This document shows, one piece after another, positions 49,036-59,635 of a stretch of 64,000 nt of DNA (position 1 is the stretch's first letter; each line of letters starts with the position of its first letter). The notes under the pieces were generated by a model. That model had not been told where the DNA came from and did not search any database. It saw only the letters and a program-made list of their open reading frames with translations. The stretch lies in assembly GCA_949987705.1 (NCBI GenBank), contig OX465281.1, positions 171,134,516 through 171,198,515 of the forward strand, read 5' to 3'. Position numbers and translations under genes: made by a program. Origin of the DNA: Thereva unica (lineage: Eukaryota > Arthropoda > Insecta > Diptera > Therevidae).

Positions 49036-49393
49036 AGTTTTGTCTTTTTCGTTGTCCTCGTTTATTCCAATATCCGAAGGAATATCGTTCCGTAATATAT
49101 ACATATTTTCCGGATAAAGTAATAACCTTACACCAACCTTACTTGGAAGTGACTCGTCCGGTAATATTAGCCTATCCACTCTCATTGGATAGTTAAAAAT
49201 GGCCATTGCTAGGAGGTTATGACAGCACTTCCATCAGTCCGGACTAATTGCAGCACGTGCATGTTACGTTACTGCTATTCCTCCTATTGCGGTGATGAGT
49301 GACCACCACAATAGATAAAATCCAAGTAAATATAAAAAATATATAAATATAAAAAATGGGCTAATAGCGGGTAAACCCCGGCCGGTTGCCTTA
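49036..49393. other. No gene; edge of a dispersed repeat
   Basis: From about 49350 (AAAATGGGCTAATAGCGGGT) the sequence matches 56158 onward; it is the target in which the TTAA element inserted. Confidence 0.5.
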
Positions 49394-49397
49394 TTAA

Positions 49398-50619
49398 GGG
49401 GAGGTCCAACCCAAATTGCTAAAATCTACAATTTTTCATCGAATTGCATAATTTTCAGATATATTGTGTATCTTAATTGGCTTTAACAGAAAATGTGTAC
49501 GAAAACCCTCTCCAAAAATTTCCCCCACCATTTTTTGAATGAAAGAGTGAAAAATATGCCCGTAGGTGGATATTTTCATCCGATTGACGTGAAAGGACCC
49601 CGCAAACTTTCTATGGAAAAACGGTCTCCGTCAAATCACTTGATATTGTGATATTAGATTCTTCGTACCCTTCTGATGAAAAGTCATCACGGGCACGAAG
49701 CACGAAACCTGAAATTTTTAGTCCAAAATGCCCTTTGAAAACTTCGACTTCGGCCGAAAATCAATTTTTTTCGATGTAGGTTTTTGCTTCTTTTTTTATT
49801 ATTTCCCATCGTCGCTTGAATGCATTAAATATCGTATTTCAACAACACACAATCACTATTTTGCATAAAAAAAGTATTATTATTATTATTTTTTTTTTTT
49901 TTTTTTCAAAATTCAATTTTTGCAAAGGGGCATTGCTATCGTTATAAATGTTTTCGTACTAACATGTGATAGCGATTATTTTTTTATTCTTTAGTTGAAA
50001 GATCAGTATCAGTCAAACATAAAAAATTGATTTTCGGCCGAAGTCGAAGTTTTCAAAGGGCATTTTGGACTAAAAATTTCAGGTTTCGTGCTTCGTGCCC
50101 GTGATGACTTTTCTTTATGTCCTTTAGCACATATCATCTTTAAACAATAATGAAAGTTTCTGTAAAACAGATTTTTGAATTTTTATTTTGTTACGAAGTT
50201 ACGCTAGTTGGAATAATGACATGCAAGAAAAACGCTATTTTGAGGCTATTTTCGAGTGTTTTTCACTTTTGAAGCGATATAACTTTTTTTTAAATAACGT
50301 TATCAAAAATCTGTTTTACAAAAATCTTTATTATTGTTCGAAGAGGGTGTGTACCAAATTTCAGGCAAATCGGCTGTAAATTGACTGAGAAAAATTAATC
50401 CACCTACGAGAAAACATGACAAATGACATTTAGAGATAATGGCGATCAAAGAAAAGCAACGCTTTTTTTAATTTTTTTTTTTTTCGAGTTTATTTACATT
50501 CTAATCAAAGTTTAAATACTAATAAATACTACTATACTAGAAGAATCATAGTATCTGAAAACACAATAAAAAAAAGTTTTTTTTTTTCAATTTTTATCAT
50601 TTTTGGGTTGGACCACCCC
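49398..50619. mobile_element. 1.22-kb TTAA-flanked foldback MITE
   Basis: Ends GGGGAGGTCCAACCCAAA and TTTGGGTTGGACCACCCC, flanked by TTAA (49394-49397, 50620-50623). Inside, a second inverted repeat has about 93-base arms (49677-49769 and 50023-50115) that match almost perfectly, including CACGGGCACGAAGCACGAAA. An unoccupied relative of the target lies at 56190-56230. TTAA targets are used by piggyBac and Kolobok-type elements; no transposase is present to choose between them. Confidence 0.85.
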
Positions 50620-50623
50620 TTAA

Positions 50624-51286
50624 GGGGAATAGTATGGCCGTAGAATTTTTAACCATTTTTAATGGTGGCTCATACAGCCTTTCGACGGCCAAACTTGACC
50701 AAAAGATTTAAATGGCCAAGAACTAAGCTGTACTAAAGCTGAGTTCTAACATTTTCCTCTAAAGTTGAGTTTTATGGATTTATTACACCTTAAACGTTAA
50801 TAAGCAATGGTTACTTACAAATATCTCGTCAACTATTCATTTGCGACGAAAATTTATACCAACAAATATGCTGGTTATAAAATTCTGTAAACATTTTGCT
50901 TTAAACATTTTTTTGTAGCATTTATACTTTAGCCGCTATTCAGCGCCAATTGTTTCATATAGCAATGCACATAAATGTTCATACAAATAATTGAGAAATT
51001 ACTTTGGCGCACAACTTCTTTTCCACAGCAGTCCTGAAACAAAAAATGTGGGTAATGAAATTGCGTACAAATAATGTTATATTCCGTTTTGCAATAAAAC
51101 TTGTAATTAAGAAGATATTGGCAAAAAACTACTTTCAAATTCAAGTTTTCCCGAGTAAAAATTAAAATTATTTAGATTAAAAAAACTTTTTAAGAACGAA
51201 CTGAAAAGTATAAAATAATTTCTCCTAGCCCCATATAGATTTAGAACCTCAAACATATTCCTAACACCATACAGATAATCCTGATG
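50624..51286. other. Repeat-derived DNA, no gene
   Basis: 50624-50700 continues the target repeat of the TTAA element (TATGGCCGTAGAATTTTTAA). From about 51160 it is the inverted dispersed repeat of 43985-44225, interrupted at 51286 by LINE copy C. Confidence 0.55.
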
Positions 51287-53592
51287 TTTTTTTTTTTTTT
51301 TTTTTGTGGCAAGATGAAGCTTAGGAGTCACCCTTTGTACTACTAGTCCGTCATGTCTTACAAGTCATGGTTCAATGTCTAGTAGTAAGCTTAATCTGAA
51401 GGAAAAATGAGATAGGATAGGTTAGGGGTCTGGAGGGTGCATGAGTAGATGTCGATGAACCTTGCGTTTGAACTCTGAGATGTTATATGAGCTCGGAAAC
51501 ACCGACTGCGGAAGAGAGTTCCACAATCGAGTTGTTCTATTTATAAACGAACTGCTAAAACGTAATGTGCGTGAAGGGGAGGGCTGAAGGGTGAAGGGGT
51601 GAGCCGAGTTGGCTAGTCTTGTGTTGCGGGAGAAAGATTGCCGTGTAGGCATGAGGTTTTTGATTTCAGTGGAGCAGTCGCTATGATAATAGCGGTAAAA
51701 CTTGCTGAGCGCTGCTACATTCCTACGGTGGCTTAAAGGATCAATGCAAAGGGTGCTATCGCCAATGAGTTTGATGGCGCGGTTTTGCACCTTGTCTAGC
51801 CAAGCCAAGGTGGTTTTAGGAGCGCCCGCCCAGATATACGAGTTGTATTCAAGGCGTGGCCGAATGTAGGACTTGTAGATTGTAGCCAAGGCAGTTGGAT
51901 AAAGGAGAAACTTGCATCTCTTAAGGAAACCGAGGCATTGGTACGCTTGTTTGGTGACTTGGTGTATGTGATTATTCCATCGCAAATCGTTGGATAGAGT
52001 CACGGCGAGGATGTTAAGGTATGGATCAGCTGTTATATTATCCTCGCCCACTGAAATGGAGGGAAGGTTGGTGCAGGTTTTAGTGGAGAATAGACAGTAC
52101 TTGGTCTTGGTTTCGTTGAACTCAACACGATTCTTGCGGCCCCAATCACGAATGAGTTTAATGTCCGAGTTAAGAGACTCGGACATGAGTTCACGTTCTA
52201 AGAGACAAGGTCTGGCACTTGCTTGTCCTGTGTTGTCGGAGGGGTATGAGTAACGCAAAGTACCGTCATCGGCAAAACTATGAAGTGGATTGGAGGGGAT
52301 TGAGAGCAGATCATTAATGAATATAAGGAAGAGAGTAGGTGAGAGAATCGCCCCTTGGGGAACGCCGGCCGAAATGGAATGGGGGTTGGATTCGACGCCA
52401 TCCAATACTACCTTGATTGAACGGCCAGAAAGAAAGCTCTCAATCCAGTTCCTTAGAACTGAGTCAATACCAATAGCTTGGAGTTTCGAAAGCAGAGCGG
52501 GATGCCATACTCTGTCGAAGGCCTTGGAGATATCTAGAGCAACCAGACCAGACTCACCGTAGCCATGGATGCTTTGGTTGATGTGTTCGGTCAGGCACAC
52601 AAGAAGGTCGCCAGTAGACCGTTTTGGTCTAAAGCCATACTGCCTGTCGTGAATAATTAGGTTAGATTCTAGATATTTCATCAACCTTCGATTGATTATT
52701 GTCTCCATAACTTTGGAGAGAACAGAAGTTAATGCTATTGAGCGGTAGTTTAAAGGGTCGCTGGCTTCACCTTTTTTGGGAATGGGCTGAACATGAGCTA
52801 GTTTCCAAGAGTTGGGATAAACTCCGGAGAAGTATGACAAGGCAAAAAGTTTGCGCAGAGGTTTAGCCAAGGGTGAGGCACACTTTTTGAGTACCATAGG
52901 GGGAATATTATCGGGGCCAGTGGATTTATTGACGTCGAGTTCTTTGAGACATTTATACACCTCTCGTGTCCTGAAGAAAATTCCGTCCATTGAATGGGCG
53001 TTGCGATCGAAGACCGGTGGTGACGTATCAGCTTGAGGTAACGAAGAATTTGAGGCGAACAGAGATGCCAGTAAATCGGCCTTGGATTTGCTTTCTGTTA
53101 TCACCTCCTTTCCATTGTTGAATGGAGGGGTTGAGGAAGAGGTAAAATTCTTCTTGATGGAAGTTACCAAGGACCAGAAGCTTTTGCTGCCTACGTGTGT
53201 GTTGAGGATCTTACTTCTCAATTTGTTGTCAAATGATGCTTTGACCTTCCTGATGATGGAATTACAGGAGTTTCTCGACTTGATATACTCACGCCGAAGT
53301 GACTCGTTGGGGGAATGTTTGTACGCTCTATAAGCGGCTTCCTTAGCTTGAATTGCGTTCTTACATTCCCCATTGAACCATCTATTTGGCCGAGGCTTTA
53401 TAGATATGGTAGAATGAGGAATGAACAAACACATTCCTGCCCGTATTATTTTAGTAATACAGGAAGCGGCATAGTTCGCACTGGCACTGCGGAAACACAA
53501 ATTCCAGTCTGTAGCTTGAAAAAAGCGTATAAGTCCCAACCAGTTGGCTTTCCCATAGTGCCAGACAGTTTTTTTAGGAACTGCGTTGGTTG
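51287..53592 (-). mobile_element. LINE copy C, 5'-truncated, open reading frame
   Basis: Poly(A) tail as 19 T (51287-51305), 3' UTR, then a long ORF. Flanking GATG at 51283-51286 and 53593-53596 is a possible target duplication. The uninterrupted paralogue of the target at 44060-44180 supports both boundaries. About 2.3 kb long; the endonuclease is missing through 5' truncation, as usual for target-primed insertion. Confidence 0.85.
51422..53592 (-). CDS. LINE ORF2 C-terminal two-thirds: linker, RT and C-terminal domain
   Basis: The frame is open from the truncated 5' end (NAVPKKTVWHYGKANW) to the stop at 51422, over 700 residues. Blocks in order: NRWFNGECKNAI linker, STGPDNIPPMVLKKC, QPIPKKGEASDPLNYRSIAL, DRQYGFRPKRSTGDLLVCL, VALDISKAFDRVWHPALL, ISAGVPQGAILSPTLFLIF, HSFADDGTLRYSYPS, KNRVEFNETKTKYCLFS, YKSYIRPRLEYNSYIW, IDPLSHRRNVAALSKFYRYY, and a C-terminal LWNSLPQSVFPSS. 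It has no initiating ATG and no endonuclease, so it cannot act alone. Jockey/CR1-like superfamily; clade not resolved. Lack of stops makes it the youngest of the four copies here. Confidence 0.85.
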
Positions 53593-53647
53593 GATGTGAT
53601 TGTACATTTGTAATAGCTATGAAAATATTTGTAAGATTTTAAACGAA

Positions 53648-54142
53648 ATAAAAAAAAGAAAAAAAAATTTTTAAGAAACTCTTTTCTTTATCTTAATATA
53701 TTGATCAGTTGTGAACACAAAATTAATATAAATACTAAAAAAATCGACTAAAAGGTAAAAAATAAGAAGATTTTAAACAATATAAACTTTTAAATCAAAA
53801 TGGAAAAAATCTCACACATTCCTTAAAGAAAAGCGTGGGGTGCGTTTTTATGAAACAAAATGCTCAATTAGTGAAAATTCGTAGCTGTCTGAAATGTTAA
53901 AATGTACTCACGGCAGTCATGTTTTTTTAAGTTCAGGTTGGTATGGGCGCCCCACGCTTTTCTTTAAGGAATGTGTGAGATTTTTTCCATTTTGATTTAA
54001 AAGTTTATATTGTTTAAAATCTTCTTATTTTTTACCTTTTAGTCGATTTTTTTAGTATTTATATTAATTTTGTGTTCACAACTGATCAATATATTAAGGT
54101 AAAGAAAAGAGTTTCTTAAAAATTTTTTTTTCTTTTTTTTAT
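53648..54142. repeat. Long near-perfect hairpin: two 195-base arms, about 100-base loop
   Basis: Left arm 53648-53844 and right arm 53946-54142 are reverse complements; by eye I find one substitution (CTTTATCTT versus CTTTACCTT) plus small differences in A-run lengths. The arms end inward at GCGTGGGG / CCCCACGC. No coding sequence. Either a recent foldback element or an inverted duplication. A transcript across it would form a long double-stranded RNA. Confidence 0.9.
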
Positions 54143-54529
54143 TTTTTACTTTTTAGTAACGAATAGCGTTAATTAATACATTACAATTTCCAAACTATTA
54201 ATTAGATTATCATGTTAAATAAGGAAACTTTTTTACATGTTTTGTATTTGTTTCTTTACAACAGTTCTCAAGTGCAGCCCAAAAATGCACAATTTGATGA
54301 CCCCTCAAAAATCTAATAGCGCTCTACGTTTTTTTTTTACATTTTGAAAGGTAGTGTGCTCGCGTATACTGGCTGGAGCAATAAAAACTAAAAACTGGAA
54401 ACATATTTTTTTGCATCTTTTTAAATCATATTTTTATTTGCTATTGGTAGCTATGTTATGTCTTCCGCCATTTTTTAGTGAACGCCATATTTGATTTAAA
54501 ACGACGTCATACAGTTTACTTTCTTACTC
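54143..54529. other. No recognised feature
   Basis: AT-rich noncoding DNA. Confidence 0.35.
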
Positions 54530-54890
54530 ACTTTAATACACTTTCATTTGATATCCATACCGAGAGCGAAGTAAATAAAAGGGTAAACCGCCATTTTGTG
54601 TTGGCCGCCATTTTGAATTGAAATGACGGGACACAGACAACAGTATTCTAATTGTCACTCCCTTCCATTTGATACCCATGCCGAGCGCGTTGTAAAGAAA
54701 AATTGATCCTCTGTTTTGTGTTGGCCGCCACTTTTATGCCGCCATTTTTCTACCGCCATTTTGAATTTAGGATGACGCTAATTGTATTCAACTTGTTATA
54801 ACCTTTCATTTGATACCCACATCGAACGAGTGGCTTGTAAAGAAAAATGTAATCCATCATATTTTTTTGGCCGCCATTTTTAATTTGGAA
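54530..54890 (-). repeat. Highly diverged minisatellite, about three units
   Basis: Units of about 120-125 bases carry TTTCATTTGATACCCA and GGCCGCCATTTTGAATT. They keep the two landmarks of the HINE monomer but little else. Minus orientation. Confidence 0.65.
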
Positions 54891-55400
54891 CTATCATTTT
54901 CGTGTGTTTTCGTCGGAAATACACATGTCTGTTAATTTTTACCAATTTTTATTGAAGGGAAGTGAATTTTAAGACTCTACATTGAGTAGAACGAATAATT
55001 CCAAGCATTTTTTATTAAAAATCGTTTTTTGTTACTCAACAACAAAATCAACAACAAAAAATGTAACAAAATGTCATATTCGTGTATTGTCATCGGGAAT
55101 ATGTATGCCTGCAAAGTTTCATCCATTTGCATTGAGGAAAAGGCGGTTAAATTAACGTTACAAGATTTGATGCTCCGAAGTGAAAGTAAAGAAAAGAGTT
55201 TAAAAAACGTGGGGCGCGTGCTTTAGACAATAGCAAGGAGTGTAGAGTAGCTGGTTTGAGAAATCATTCGCATCAATCATGTATGCGCCCAATGCGTCTT
55301 TAAATACCAAAGATGTACATTTGTAATGGCTTATTGATAATACTGAGAAAAATGGCTTTGGCTTTGTATGAAAAGCGGAAAGTGCAAATGCTCAACCCAT
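54891..55400. other. Dispersed-repeat remnants, no gene
   Basis: 55186-55285 matches the inverted dispersed repeat of 43985 (GTGGGGCGCG, AAGGAGTGTAGAGTAGCTGG). The rest is unrecognised. Confidence 0.45.
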
Positions 55401-56060
55401 GGCTAGGGTGAAGAAAATGGTAATCTGCCCTCTTGAGATGGTCGCCATGGACCAAACGATATATTGAGTATACTATATTGCTTATGGTGTTCTACTTATC
55501 ACACCCTTTCATTTGATACTCATGTCGAGATGGTTGCGAAAATAATGGTAGTCTGCCCTCTTGAGATGGCCGCCATGGACCAAACAATATATTGACTATA
55601 CTATATTGGTTATGGTGTTCTACTTATAATACCCTTTCATTTGATACCCATGTCTCGGGTGTTGTGAAAAAAATGGTAATCTGCCCTCTTGAGATGGCCG
55701 CCATAGACCAAACGATATATTGAGTATAATATATTGCTTATGGTGTTCTACTTATTATACCCTTTCATTTGATACCCATGTCGAAGGGGTTGTGAATAAT
55801 ATTTCAATCCCTATCCTGAGACTACTGCCATGGATCTAAAGGTATATTAAGTATACCATATTTCATTGTCATCGGAGCTAAAGCTGTATGCAAAATTCCA
55901 TCATGATAGGATAACCGGAAGTATTTGAAAAATCGATTGCTAAATTACTTCCGTGAATGAAACAGTAATCCGTCCTCTTGAGACAGCCGCTATGTATCTA
56001 ACGGTATAATGAATATACCATATTGCATTGTCATCGGAGCTCAAGCTGTGTGCAAAATTT
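55401..56060 (-). repeat. Diverged minisatellite array, about five units
   Basis: Minus-oriented monomers with CTGCCCTCTTGAGATGGCCG and TTTCATTTGATACCCATGTC at about 128-base spacing (about 55428, 55555, 55682), then two poorer units containing ATTGTCATCGGAGCT. A Helitron-like 5' leader (minus TGTCTGTTTGTTTGTCTGG at about 56131-56113) lies beyond it, in the order expected of a HINE. Confidence 0.7.
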
Positions 56061-57009
56061 CAGAGTGATCGGCAAACCGGAAGTATTCAAAAAATCGATT
56101 GCAAGATTTGTACCAGACAAACAAACAGACAAGAAAGCGAGCTAATAAAAACGTTTTAAAAATGGGCTCATGACGGGCGAATCACGGCCGCTTGGCTTTT
56201 TCAAGGGGATATGACGGCCGTAAAATTTTTAACCATTTTTAATGGGGGCACATTCCGGCACAAACTTTATTTAAAAAGTTTTAAATATGGGCAAAATTGG
56301 GCCAAAAATAATATGCCCCAAATGTTTTATGGGAACTTTAACATTTGCGTTATGTACAATGAATGGCCCTTTCGATTTATCCTACAAGATTATCGATAAG
56401 AGCTTGCCTATGGTCTCAGTCCGTTTGTTGCAAGGAAAGTGTGTAGTGCGTATTGATTTATATTTTAGTGGAAAATTTGGTTATTAAATCGATAGAAGAA
56501 AAAAAAAGTGTGTTGATGTTTTTCCCAATAAATACGCGGTGAGTTTTGTATCTCTAGATAGATGAATATTAAAAAGAATTTTTTTTAATCGCAATATATA
56601 CAAAAGTATTCCCGTCGGTATGTGTACGCGTGTGTGGTGTACGGGAGTACTATCCTGCAACAAACCTTCTTATGCCCTTCATATGGTCAAGGACTATGTT
56701 AAAGCACTTTTTGTGTTCGGCCGTTGAAAGGCCTTATTTTATTTTTACTCGGGAGGATATTTTCTTATAGTAGATCGAATATCCACGCTGCTGCCACTGT
56801 ACCGTCGTCGTATGCCCTTAATAGCAACCACACGGCCGCCGTAACACCGTCGTATGGCCGTTATTGGTACTGCAAGGCCGTCATTCCACCGTCAGTCGCC
56901 CCCTGCATGGTCGCACTGTCTTGCAACGGGCCTTCTGATGCCCTCCATATGGCCGAGGGCTATAACAACCACGCCCGTTGTAAGGCCATAATTTATTTTT
57001 ACTCGGGTT
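56061..57009. repeat. Repeat-derived DNA with two copies of a CGGCCGT/TTTTTACTCGGG unit
   Basis: Two units ending AAGGCC.TA.TTTATTTTTACTCGGG (about 56731-56755 and 56980-57007) frame a stretch rich in GGCCGTTATTGG, CGGCCGCCGTAAC and TATGGCC motifs. The left edge is the empty-site relative of the TTAA element. No gene. Confidence 0.5.
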
Positions 57010-57717
57010 TCGACATTTAAAACTCCTGCAATATTAGCCGTACGTAAAAAATAATAATAACAAAAATTATGGATAATTTTGTGTTCCATAAGTCTTAGGA
57101 AGGATTTTTTATGGCGAGTTAATCGTAAGTTAAGGATAAGGGTGCGGATGACGTCATATTGTATTTAACCTCATAAAAATATATAAAATCATTTAGTAAA
57201 AAATACATCGCGTGAGGTACTTTTCGCAAAGACAAAGTATCTTTTTCTGGACTACGAGGACCATGTATTCAATATACACCAGTATACGTAAACAATACTT
57301 TGTCTGTGCAGTGAATTTTGCAGTAACCAGTAAATTAAGAAAATTAATACGGATAAAGGGCGCAAATGCAAAGGTGCACTTTTGCAATAAACGAAGTAAT
57401 ACGTTTAACATTATGGACAGTGTATCGAGTTTAAATACGTTAACGTTTTAATATCTTTTAATCTTTAACGAAGCCGTTGTATCCCGAATACAATACAAAT
57501 CATGATTGGGTACTAAAATTATTTAAAACTTTACCACAAGGGTGGGTTCTCGTAGTCTCTAACATCCCGGCTTTATTAATGTGTCAGCGGCTAGCTTTAA
57601 GGAAGCAAGTTTGGCGATAGGTTTCTAGGTAGGTAGAGTCTTTCATTTTTATATAGCAGTCCTAAAGGACACGAAAAAATTGTCCCCATTATTTTACGTC
57701 TTTTCCGCTATCCCCCT
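57010..57717. other. No recognised feature
   Basis: Noncoding. Ends in a short (TA)n at 57718-57731 where the R1-type fragment begins. Confidence 0.4.
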
Positions 57718-57731
57718 CATATATATATACA

Positions 57732-58316
57732 GCCCACCTGCCCTTTCGACGCTAGGGAGAATCCTGTTACAGATCACCCGCTCGAAAAGTTTGCCTATGC
57801 AACTAAGGAGGCATATCGGTCTGTAGGACGATGGGTCCCCTAAAAGCTTGTTCGGCTTCGGTAGGAGCATGAGTTTCTGTAGGACGATGGGTCCCCTAAA
57901 GGCTTGTTCGGCTTCGGTAGGAGCACGAGTTTCTGCTGTTTCCATCGCTGGAGCAGCGCGGGGCAGGTGATCGGCGGAGAGCGTTTGCCCTTGACCGCTG
58001 ACATAACCATTTTATAGGCTCCACCCCAGGGGTCCGAGTCTGCTTCTCTGCACAATCTTTTGAAGTGCTCGGATTTACTTTTAGCGATGGCCTTGTTCAG
58101 CCTTTTCCTCGCTTCCTTATATCTCTGAAGGAGTTCATCGAAATCCGGACGGTTCCGATTTCTCTGAGTTTTCCTTCTTGCTTTCAGGCAGGCCCTTCAG
58201 CATTCGTCGATCTCGGCGTTCCACCAGAAGTTTGGTGGGTGTTGCCGATTGTCGGCGCGAAGAGGCATGGATGCATCACATGCCCGGTTTAGTGAATCTA
58301 CGATTCGCTCTGTCCC
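57732..58316 (-). pseudogene. R1-type ORF2, linker and RT start, broken by a 56-bp duplication
   Basis: SVDSLNRA/WWNAEIDEC-type linker, FKRLCREADSDPWGGAYKMV and LLPKPNKPLGDPSSYRPICL. A 56-base segment (57821-57876) is repeated directly at 57877-57932, so the LLPKPNK...SYR block occurs twice in two frames. 56 is not a multiple of three. RT catalytic region absent. Confidence 0.75.
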
Positions 58317-59087
58317 TTACCTGGCACCTCCTGCCGACCTCGCATCATGCAGGAATACTTCCTCGAACACCTCTGTGTCGAGTTTATTTACGGCCCATCC
58401 TCTATTCGTTCCATAGATAGGGTTCGTTTTTCCTATACCCTGGCCAATCTCGAAGATGATGGCTAGGTGGTCGCTCTGCGTGTACAAATCGCTCACCCGC
58501 CATTGTAGGTCCTTGGCCACTGAATCGCTCACGTAAGTGATGTCGATTACAGACGCTCTCCCACCCCTTTGGAAGGTGTTTTCGCCTCCGGTATTGACCA
58601 ACACCACATTTAGTCGCGAGAATACTTCTAGGAGTATGCGCCCTCTTGCATTCGTTTGTCGACTGCCCCATTCGACAGCCCAAGCATTGAAATCACCCGC
58701 TAATATTACCGGGTGATGGCGACTCGCGTCGGCGGCTAACCTTTCCAAGATCGACTCGTACTCGTCTAGTGTCAGGCTTGGCGCCGCATAGCAGCTGTAG
58801 ACGTGTATTCCGCCTACTTTTGCCCGCGTGAAGCCATTCTCTGGGCTTCTCATGGTATCTTCCATGGCTCGGCTCCCGCACGTCAATATCGCTGCCGTGC
58901 CGCTGCTATCATTTATCCAGACGCCGCTGTGCAGGTTTCTATACTGCTCGCAGACGATTGCGACGTCGATTTTTTCCTCATAGACTGTCTGTGCCAGCAG
59001 ATCTTGTGCCGCTTGACAGTGGTTCAGGTTTATCTGTATAAACCTTATCTTCGTCTGTTTTTCAACGCCTCCTTGAACGCCGGACAT
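58317..59087 (-). CDS. R1-type ORF2, endonuclease part
   Basis: 256 codons from MSGVQGG. Blocks: IRFIQINLNHCQAAQDLL, ICEQ-like VCEQYRN, AGDFNAWAVEWGSRQTNARG, DITYVSD and QSDHLAIIFEI, all characteristic of R1-clade endonucleases. It ends at a stop after SAGGAR; the downstream RT-linker frame (RADNRQHPPNFWW type) shows the natural ORF continued, so the stop is a lesion. Nicking activity could be retained in principle, but without RT the element is dead. Confidence 0.8.
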   Translation of the reverse strand: MSGVQGGVEKQTKIRFIQINLNHCQAAQDLLAQTVYEEKIDVAIVCEQYRNLHSGVWINDSSGTAAILTCGSRAMEDTMRSPENGFTRAKVGGIHVYSCYAAPSLTLDEYESILERLAADASRHHPVILAGDFNAWAVEWGSRQTNARGRILLEVFSRLNVVLVNTGGENTFQRGGRASVIDITYVSDSVAKDLQWRVSDLYTQSDHLAIIFEIGQGIGKTNPIYGTNRGWAVNKLDTEVFEEVFLHDARSAGGAR

Positions 59088-59170
59088 CTGTTACCTCCGG
59101 TCACGTGCCCACTATCTCTGCCCTCAATTTCCCTACAAATTAGACATTTTGCAGCTTGGTCACACTCCTT

Positions 59171-59635
59171 TTAGTCCGGGAGGCAGCGTTGCATTTTGGC
59201 GGCTCATTTCTTCCCACTTGATTTTTTTGCAATAGATAGTTTAGATAAGACTAATAACAGAAACAACCGTCAGACGCCAGTATCGTGGTGGGGGTGGTCG
59301 TGGGAAAATGTGAAAGTGGTAAAAAAAAAAATTCGTCGGCTTATTTCTTCCCACTTGAGCATTTGCACAGTTATTGTTTAAGTGATAATAAAAATTATAA
59401 AAAAAGTCAGCTGCGTACCTAGTGGGGGGTTATACGTCAGTCGCTTGTATAAACCTGTCAAAAAAACACATTTTATAAATTCATTTCAAATTCAATGAAA
59501 CTTATACATAAAATTTCTTTTATAATTAGAAGAATAAAAAGCACAATCACCTGTATGCACAATGGGGGTAACACCGTCAGCTGTCAGATAATAAGTGCTG
59601 ATTGGGTTTTTAACGTTAGCATTTTATAATGTATT
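59171..59635. other. Noncoding; direct repeat of TTATTTCTTCCCACTTGA
   Basis: ATTTCTTCCCACTTGA occurs at about 59206 and 59342, 136 bases apart, just upstream (minus sense) of the R1-type fragment; it might be part of its 5' leader. 59396-59440 (CAGCTGCGTACCTAGTGGGG) resembles an element end without a partner. Confidence 0.4.

Larger units (their letters stand above)
57732..59170 (-). mobile_element. R1-clade LINE fragment (ORF1 end, endonuclease, start of RT)
   Basis: Minus strand. The end of ORF1 (59165-59045) carries a zinc knuckle CLIC...GHVTGG...C. ORF2 starts at ATG 59087, overlapping ORF1 by 43 bases, as is usual in R1-type elements. Endonuclease, linker and the first RT blocks follow; the element is cut off at 57732 within the RT. 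Not inserted in rDNA here, so either a relative with other targets or a displaced fragment. Confidence 0.8.

Noticed and set aside
43985..55285. One giant transposon with GCGCCCCACG inverted ends
   Set aside because: The matching sequence continues beyond these ten bases on both sides, so they are interior to a dispersed repeat, not termini.
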